DNA from: Chara braunii
Lineage: Eukaryota > Streptophyta > Charophyceae > Charales > Characeae
NCBI GenBank assembly: GCA_003427395.1
Contig: BFEA01000203.1
Coordinates: 235,607-257,590, forward strand
Direction: 5' to 3'
Length of the DNA: 21,984 nucleotides
Position numbers and translations under genes: made by a program. The notes under the pieces were generated by a model, which saw nothing but the letters and a program-made list of their open reading frames with translations, was not told the origin of the DNA and ran no database searches. Positions 17,932 to 21,984 of this stretch are shown here, piece after piece (the first letter of the stretch is position 1; each line of letters opens with the position of its first letter).

Positions 17932-18121
17932 CTGAACTGGAAGCAGTTGGGGTCCCCACTTCTATCACTGAGTAGGTTGCAAAATCACTGAACACAAGAA
18001 GGCGCTGCGTGACAAGAGCTTTCATTTTCTGAAGATCAGGGAAATCGAAGAACTTTTCGCCGGCAGGGGGGCTAACTTCTACTCTTACATAAATGCTTCC
18101 TGCGGTGAAGTTGAACGTAAC
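17932..18121 (-). CDS. Internal host exon, 190 bp, function unknown
   Basis: Minus strand: acceptor TCATTTGTCTCCAG before 18121, donor CAG/GTGCGTTTG after 17932. The 63 codons read VTFNFTAGSIYVRVEVSPP, then AGEKFFDFPDLQKMKALVTQ, then RLLVFSDFATYSVIEVG. Alternating hydrophobic residues and an NFT sequon suggest an extracellular or lumenal beta-rich domain; this is inference. It ends with one base over, matching the two-base start of the next exon at 16662. The intron between them (16663-17931, 1269 bp) has GT...AG ends and holds a 135-bp tandem duplication. The upstream partner must end in phase 0; a 12-bp micro-exon at 18487-18498 would fit. Confidence 0.6.
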
Positions 18122-18283
18122 CTGGAGACAAATGAGAGTTGAAAAGGTGATCGACAATAACAAAACAAACCAAATGCTATGTCAATTTGGCAGGTGATGA
18201 AGAAGGGGGAAAGTAGCTCCAAGGCAGGAAGACTAATGACCATAGCCCATACACAATGTACTTTGCTGCTGTTTCCAAGGGAC

Positions 18284-18302
18284 GCTGGACCCGGTTTCCA
18301 GC
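18284..18302 (+). other. Conserved 3'-tail hairpin, copy 5
   Basis: GCTGGA/TCCAGC, six Watson-Crick pairs, loop CCCGGTT, preceded by GGGAC. Against copies 1 and 4 the outer A-T has become G-C on both sides. Confidence 0.7.
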
Positions 18303-18434
18303 AGGTGTTGCTCCCCACCAATAGATGGAGCAGCCCAATAGCCAAGGCCTCAATCCCGGCGGTTCTCTTACCACCGCCAGGATAGTGGACTTGTGAAAGG
18401 GCTTCCCCCCCCCCAAAAAAAAAAAAAAAAAAAA
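18284..18434 (+). mobile_element. Truncated tail element: hairpin, poly(C) and poly(A)
   Basis: It begins at the GGGAC-hairpin GCTGGA/TCCAGC (18284-18302). About 100 bp of unrelated body follow, then C10 (18405-18414) and A20 (18415-18434). It lies antisense to the host exons, in the intron upstream of 18121. The 5' edge is not clear. Its hairpin shows the G-C outer pair shared with the copy at 9735. Confidence 0.6.
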
Positions 18435-18486
18435 CAAAAAACAAAGAGAAGGGGGGAAAAGACCAGTCAACGTGCTGGGCACTCAC

Positions 18487-18498
18487 AGCACAAAATTC
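18487..18498 (-). CDS. Possible 12-bp micro-exon of the host gene
   Basis: On the minus strand an excellent acceptor (ATATTTTCTTTGTTTTAG) is followed 12 bases later by an excellent donor (GTGAGT). The 12 bases encode EFCA in a phase that joins directly to the exon starting at 18121. Alternatively a longer exon from 18635 (acceptor ACTTCTTTTTTCTTAAG, reading ISDLEINEEFGGHLQQRLVD) runs to the same donor, but its phase would not fit the exon at 18121. Short length makes this call weak. Confidence 0.3.
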
Positions 18499-18760
18499 CT
18501 AAAACAAAGAAAATATTTAAAAAGTAAAAATCTGGAAAAGAACTTAAAAAAAAGTGTGTTGTGTGATATTGCAATATCAACAAGCCTTTGCTGCAGGTGA
18601 CCTCCAAATTCCTCATTGATTTCAAGATCAGAAATCTTAAGAAAAAAGAAGTTAAACCGCCACTGCCTTTCACAGGCGAACTTGAAACACTAATTTGCCA
18701 CAAACCGCATTCTTCGCGTAAACAGAGCTACCGGACCAAAATGGCAGAAAGAGGCCTGGA

Positions 18761-18965
18761 GGTAGTGGTGGTTTAAGATGCACCCCTCTAAGACCCCTTC
18801 AAGTGGCCCATGGGTGACCCATCACCAGATTGAAAGATAATGCTGGATTCCGGCGGTAGTGGTGGTTTAAGATGCACCCCTCTAAGACCCCTTTAAACCC
18901 TGTTTATCCTCGAGTGCCCCATGGGTGACCAATCACCAGATTGAAAGATAAGGCTGGATTTCGGC
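18761..18965. repeat. Two-copy tandem duplication, 94 and 111 bp
   Basis: Units 18761-18854 and 18855-18965 both start GGTAGTGGTGGTTTAAGATG and end GGCTGGATT plus CGGC. The second has about 17 extra bases (TTTAAACCCTGTTTATCC region). Differences are few, so the duplication is young compared with the other local ones. Confidence 0.85.
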
Positions 18966-18998
18966 GGTACAGGCCAAACTCAAGCCTCATGAGCAGTC

Positions 18999-19150
18999 TT
19001 TTTTTTTTGCCCCTCTTTAATTTAAATAGGTCTGTATGGTCCTGGCTCCATCTCCATTCTGTGGAGTATCAGTCTGGCTCCTTCCACCAGCATGTAAGGT
19101 CTTGCTCTGTTACCAATAGCTATCATCCTGGTCAGCCCTCAATGCAAAAG
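18999..19150 (-). mobile_element. LINE-family tail fragment
   Basis: Minus strand, ending in an A run (T run near 19001-19008). It contains CTGGT/GCCAG (19090 to 19074), then ACTGATACTCCACAGAATGG and GGAGCCAGGACCAT, matching the 3' ends at 14851-14906 and 15463-15520. It lacks the TTCCTTCGG hairpin. Probably a heavily 5'-truncated LINE copy or a SINE using the same tail. Confidence 0.65.
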
Positions 19151-20545
19151 CTCACAAAGAGACAATGCCATTCCATTTGAACTCAAATGAAAGAGGTTGG
19201 AAGAAGAATTGAGACAAGGGAGGAAGGAGAACGAAGAATCGAAGAAGAAGAAGAAAATAAAACTCAAGTGGAGACCAATGTCACCGCTCCCTCATCTCGC
19301 CTCCATCACGTCCCTCTCGTCATCTCCTCCATCATCTTATCATCAATAAAAATGAACAACACTGAATGAAACAGCCAGAATCAATGTCCGATTACTCCCC
19401 CTTACTGCCAGAACACAAAGAGCCCTCCTTTCGGCCATAACCTTACTCTCCTTCACTTGGTTGCATTCCTGGCTATGGCGGATCATCCATATGCATCATG
19501 GATGTTCAAAGGACAACGTAAACTCGACTATCCCTCTCCCATGTCTCTCTGCCATAGCGACACTCTTGATGAAGTCCCAGCTCAACCGGTACCCACACAG
19601 GGGGGCTTCTAGATGCAGCACCAACCAAGGAAGTAGAGATGCAGGTCTGCCATAGCCAAAGGTGAGTTTCCATTCCAGTTCCCACCACCATCGTCCTCCT
19701 CCTACCTCTGTTGTTCCACCATACCCAGCTAGACGTCCGTCACCCTCACCTCCATAGCCTAGGCCTATCTCTACCACCTCCCTACTACTACTCCATTGCC
19801 ATGTTCACCATCACCCCCCAGCTCCACCTTCTCCTCCAGGTGCTCCCCCAACATCCCCCTCTTGGCAGAGCAGCATATGTTCACTAGAAGAATGAACCGA
19901 AGTGCCCCACTCTCCTCAGTGCACCTATTCATACCTACTGGCCTGGCACATCCCAATACTTCCCGGCTGCACTCAGATGCACTAGGGCAACCGAGGGTTC
20001 GTGCTTTTTGCCAGAAATGTCATTTCAACCTGCAACTCGCCCTCAGGGCGTGTATCTAGGCTAACACCCTTACTAGGTACGGACCTGAACACTTTACTCT
20101 TATTGGCCGCCACTGGGCAACCCACTAAGCCTACTGGGTTGCAGGGCCTACCCAGCGAGTTGCTGGAAAATCCTACCGGGTCCCTGGACAATTCTACTTT
20201 TGTCCCTGGACGCTAAACTACCTCCCAGCATACCCTACCAATAATTCCCGTCCTGCCCAGCCACACACATACAGCCGACAGAGTTAGCACACCGACCCAG
20301 ACTTGAACCCAGGCAAGCACATGGTAGATGGGCATAGTAGTAGGTCACACATACACACCCTGACATGGCATGTCCTATTTGTAGACAGGGGCTGGAATGG
20401 CAATGACTATAGAATTGCGGTCGGCGTGCCTCTGTGTTCCTAGCATGTAAGAGACACGTATGTGATCTGTCTATGCTGTGCCATCCGATGCAGCCATTGC
20501 AACTGCAAGAATTGGATGTGGTGCTTCCACAGTCCATACCCATAC
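19151..20545. other. Unassigned stretch
   Basis: It contains a GAA-rich purine run (about 19200-19262), pyrimidine-rich sequence (about 19680-19860), and a hairpin GCAACCCA/TGGGTTGC (20117-20142). A box-B-like GGTTCAAGTCT is present on the minus strand (20299-20309) without a matching box A or cloverleaf. Short open frames exist on both strands, but none has clear protein character plus splice sites. Probably intronic or intergenic. Confidence 0.5.
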
Positions 20546-20669
20546 CTGAACTGATCCTGTCCGGCCTGTAGGGGTGAATCTCCCCGCAACCGAAACATCG
20601 ACCAACCTCTTGTGCCGTTCTAGAGTAGTCTGCTTCAGCAGTTAGTATTGAGAACCCTGTGAAGTTCAT
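20546..20669 (-). CDS. Candidate first coding exon, function unknown
   Basis: Minus strand: ATG 20669-20667, then MNFTGFSILTAEADYSRTAQ, EVGRCFGCGEIHPYRPDRISS, and a good donor CAG/GTATGGG after 20546. It ends with one base over. CFGCG...H is reminiscent of a zinc site but incomplete. A purine-rich stretch upstream could be 5' UTR. The next exon has not been found, and the opposite strand has a strong pyrimidine tract with CTGTAG at 20746, so orientation is not certain. Confidence 0.3.
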
Positions 20670-21891
20670 CTTTCCTCTGTTCTATTCCTTGTCCCTCCAC
20701 TTCCCTCGTCTTCTCCTTCTCCCTCCCCCACCCCTGGCCTCCTGTAGAACTCCAACCCCCCTACCCCTTTCCTTCCTCCGTCCTCTTGTGTACTGCTAGT
20801 AAATGCATACAAATGAACATCATTAAGAGAGCAGACAAAACTTAAACTGGAGATATGAGGAAAAATGAACAGGAGTATACCTCCCCCTTTACTCTGCCTC
20901 CTTTCATAGCATGCAAGTGGGCCGTTAGGCAACATGGGGTTATGGGCAGCTTGTGCTCAACCACAATCAGCGTGGCAAGCCTTCTACGATGGAGGCCCAG
21001 TAAAAGGGAAGCTGCAAGAACAAATTAAAGGGGTACTCCAAAGGAAACCAAAGTAAAGATAGCGAAGACAGAACTAGAAGGAAAAGGCAATATATTGACC
21101 GCAAAGTAGATGAGGGTGAACTTAGAACCGGCAGGAGGGGGAGACCGAGTTAACAGCTTAGAGTCAGATGGCAATACCGAGGCCCAGAAGAGGATAGACG
21201 GTTCCCTAAAGAGCAACTTCATGAGACTGAATGTTGCCAAAATCCTATAGCCGTTTAGGCATTGCTGATTTCACCAGGCGGCATTAGCCCAAAGAACTAA
21301 GTTTTTCTCGGAGAACCTCAAAATGAGGCTGTCCGGAATGAAAGGATTCATGTTCCTCAGCAGCCTGCCCATGGAACCGCATTATTGCATCCAATTTTTT
21401 TTTGTATCATAGGGCCACACTTAGAACTTTCCCATAGATACTATGGTAGACCAAATAGAGATGCGATAGTGTAATGACCAGGAACAGCAGATGTCCCTAG
21501 CAGTCGGTCAATACGGAGCCCCTGCGTGTCCAGTCCCTCCGTCCCCAGGGAAGGCCCATGAAAGCCCGAATCTTTGTCGGCTGTGGCAGGGCCTGACAGG
21601 TATGGCCATGAGCCATGTGAGAGGCGTCCCGCACAGAATAAAGGCTGCCTGGCAGTCAGGATCTGCCTCTATCTTCGATTCAGCTCATGTGGAAGCACTG
21701 CAGCATTATTCAGCACCAAGATACTGGCCAGATGAGCAGTGCATGGTGAGCAAGTAGTTGACAGCACAGGGCTCCATAACTGCCAAGTAAGAACGCCGAG
21801 AGAGAGAGAGAGGAGAGGGCAAGGACATTCAGAGAGAGACCGTGAGATGAGCGCAGCAGTAGGAGTAGGAGTAAGGCGAGCGCGTGCGCGT

Positions 21892-21892
<1 letters not shown>
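20670..21892. other. Unassigned stretch
   Basis: No certain gene. The minus strand has an acceptor-like CATACCTGTCAG near 21600, followed by an open frame (TADKDSGFHGPSLGTEG...). The plus strand has an 88-codon frame over the same place (21491-21757). Neither can be preferred from sequence alone. The rest shows AG-rich and GAGA-type low complexity from about 21797. Confidence 0.45.

Positions 21893-21984
<92 letters not shown>
21893..21984. repeat. Compound (AC)n-(AG)n microsatellite at window end
   Basis: About 15 AC units (21893-21922) pass directly into about 31 AG units reaching the window edge. The true length cannot be seen. Confidence 0.95.

Noticed and set aside
1317-18965. CRISPR-like array
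   Set aside because: The direct repeats are two- or three-copy tandem duplications without regular spacers, in a eukaryotic context.
19496-20216. Overlapping ORFs on both strands
   Set aside because: Low-complexity composition, no recognised motif, no supporting splice sites.
20299-20309. tRNA gene or SINE box B on the minus strand
   Set aside because: GGTTCAAGTCT fits box B, but no T-stem, box A or cloverleaf could be built around it.
21669-21922. Minus-strand ORFs with CVCVCV start
   Set aside because: Produced by the (AC)n microsatellite.

Overview
The window reads as nuclear DNA of a repeat-rich eukaryote, most likely of the green lineage. It has no bacterial-style packed genes, operons or ribosome-binding sites. 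It does have broken non-LTR retrotransposons with poly(A) tails, short SINE-like insertions, a Ty3-type Gag ORF, microsatellites, plant-type telomere-like words (TTTAGGG) and short host exons with GT/AG borders. A large-genome streptophyte alga such as a charophyte would fit, but this is inference; a fern or lycophyte is not excluded.

Layout. 1-1.1 kb: a palindrome cluster and a probable terminal exon of a host gene on the minus strand (451-926). 1.6-3.55 kb: a minus-strand element with a 5'-truncated Gag ORF (2055-3530) and a poly(A)-ended 3' tail. 3.58-4.09 kb: diverged AT-rich tandem repeats. 4.7-5.45 kb: a run of short hairpins. 5.8-14.92 kb: one long, dead LINE on the plus strand with degraded ORF1 (CCHC knuckle) and ORF2 (AP endonuclease, reverse transcriptase, C-terminal zinc motif). 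It is split by an antisense SINE-like insertion (9670-10237) and by about 900 bp of nested tail elements (about 11488-12389). 14.92-15.66 kb: a second, 5'-truncated LINE copy abutting the first, with a long A-rich tail. 15.67-18.5 kb: host exons on the minus strand; two of them (17932-18121 and 16598-16662) have exactly matching splice phase. 18.28-19.15 kb: more tail fragments and a local tandem duplication. 19.2-21.9 kb: mostly unassigned, with one candidate exon. The window ends in (AC)n/(AG)n.

Main point of interest. Five unrelated-looking insertions end in the same 3' module: a small hairpin of the form RCTGGR-loop-YCCAGY shortly before a poly(A) tract, with compensatory base changes between copies. 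The heads differ: a Gag ORF, a tRNA-like SINE head, a dimeric head, and two truncated copies. A second family, belonging to the LINE itself, has a different conserved 3' stem. This suggests a set of non-autonomous elements, one of them Gag-bearing, that share a LINE-type 3' recognition hairpin. The autonomous partner for the first hairpin is not seen here.

No complete working gene is visible. All element ORFs carry stops or frameshifts, and the host exons are partial. All calls come from reading the sequence; no searches were run.
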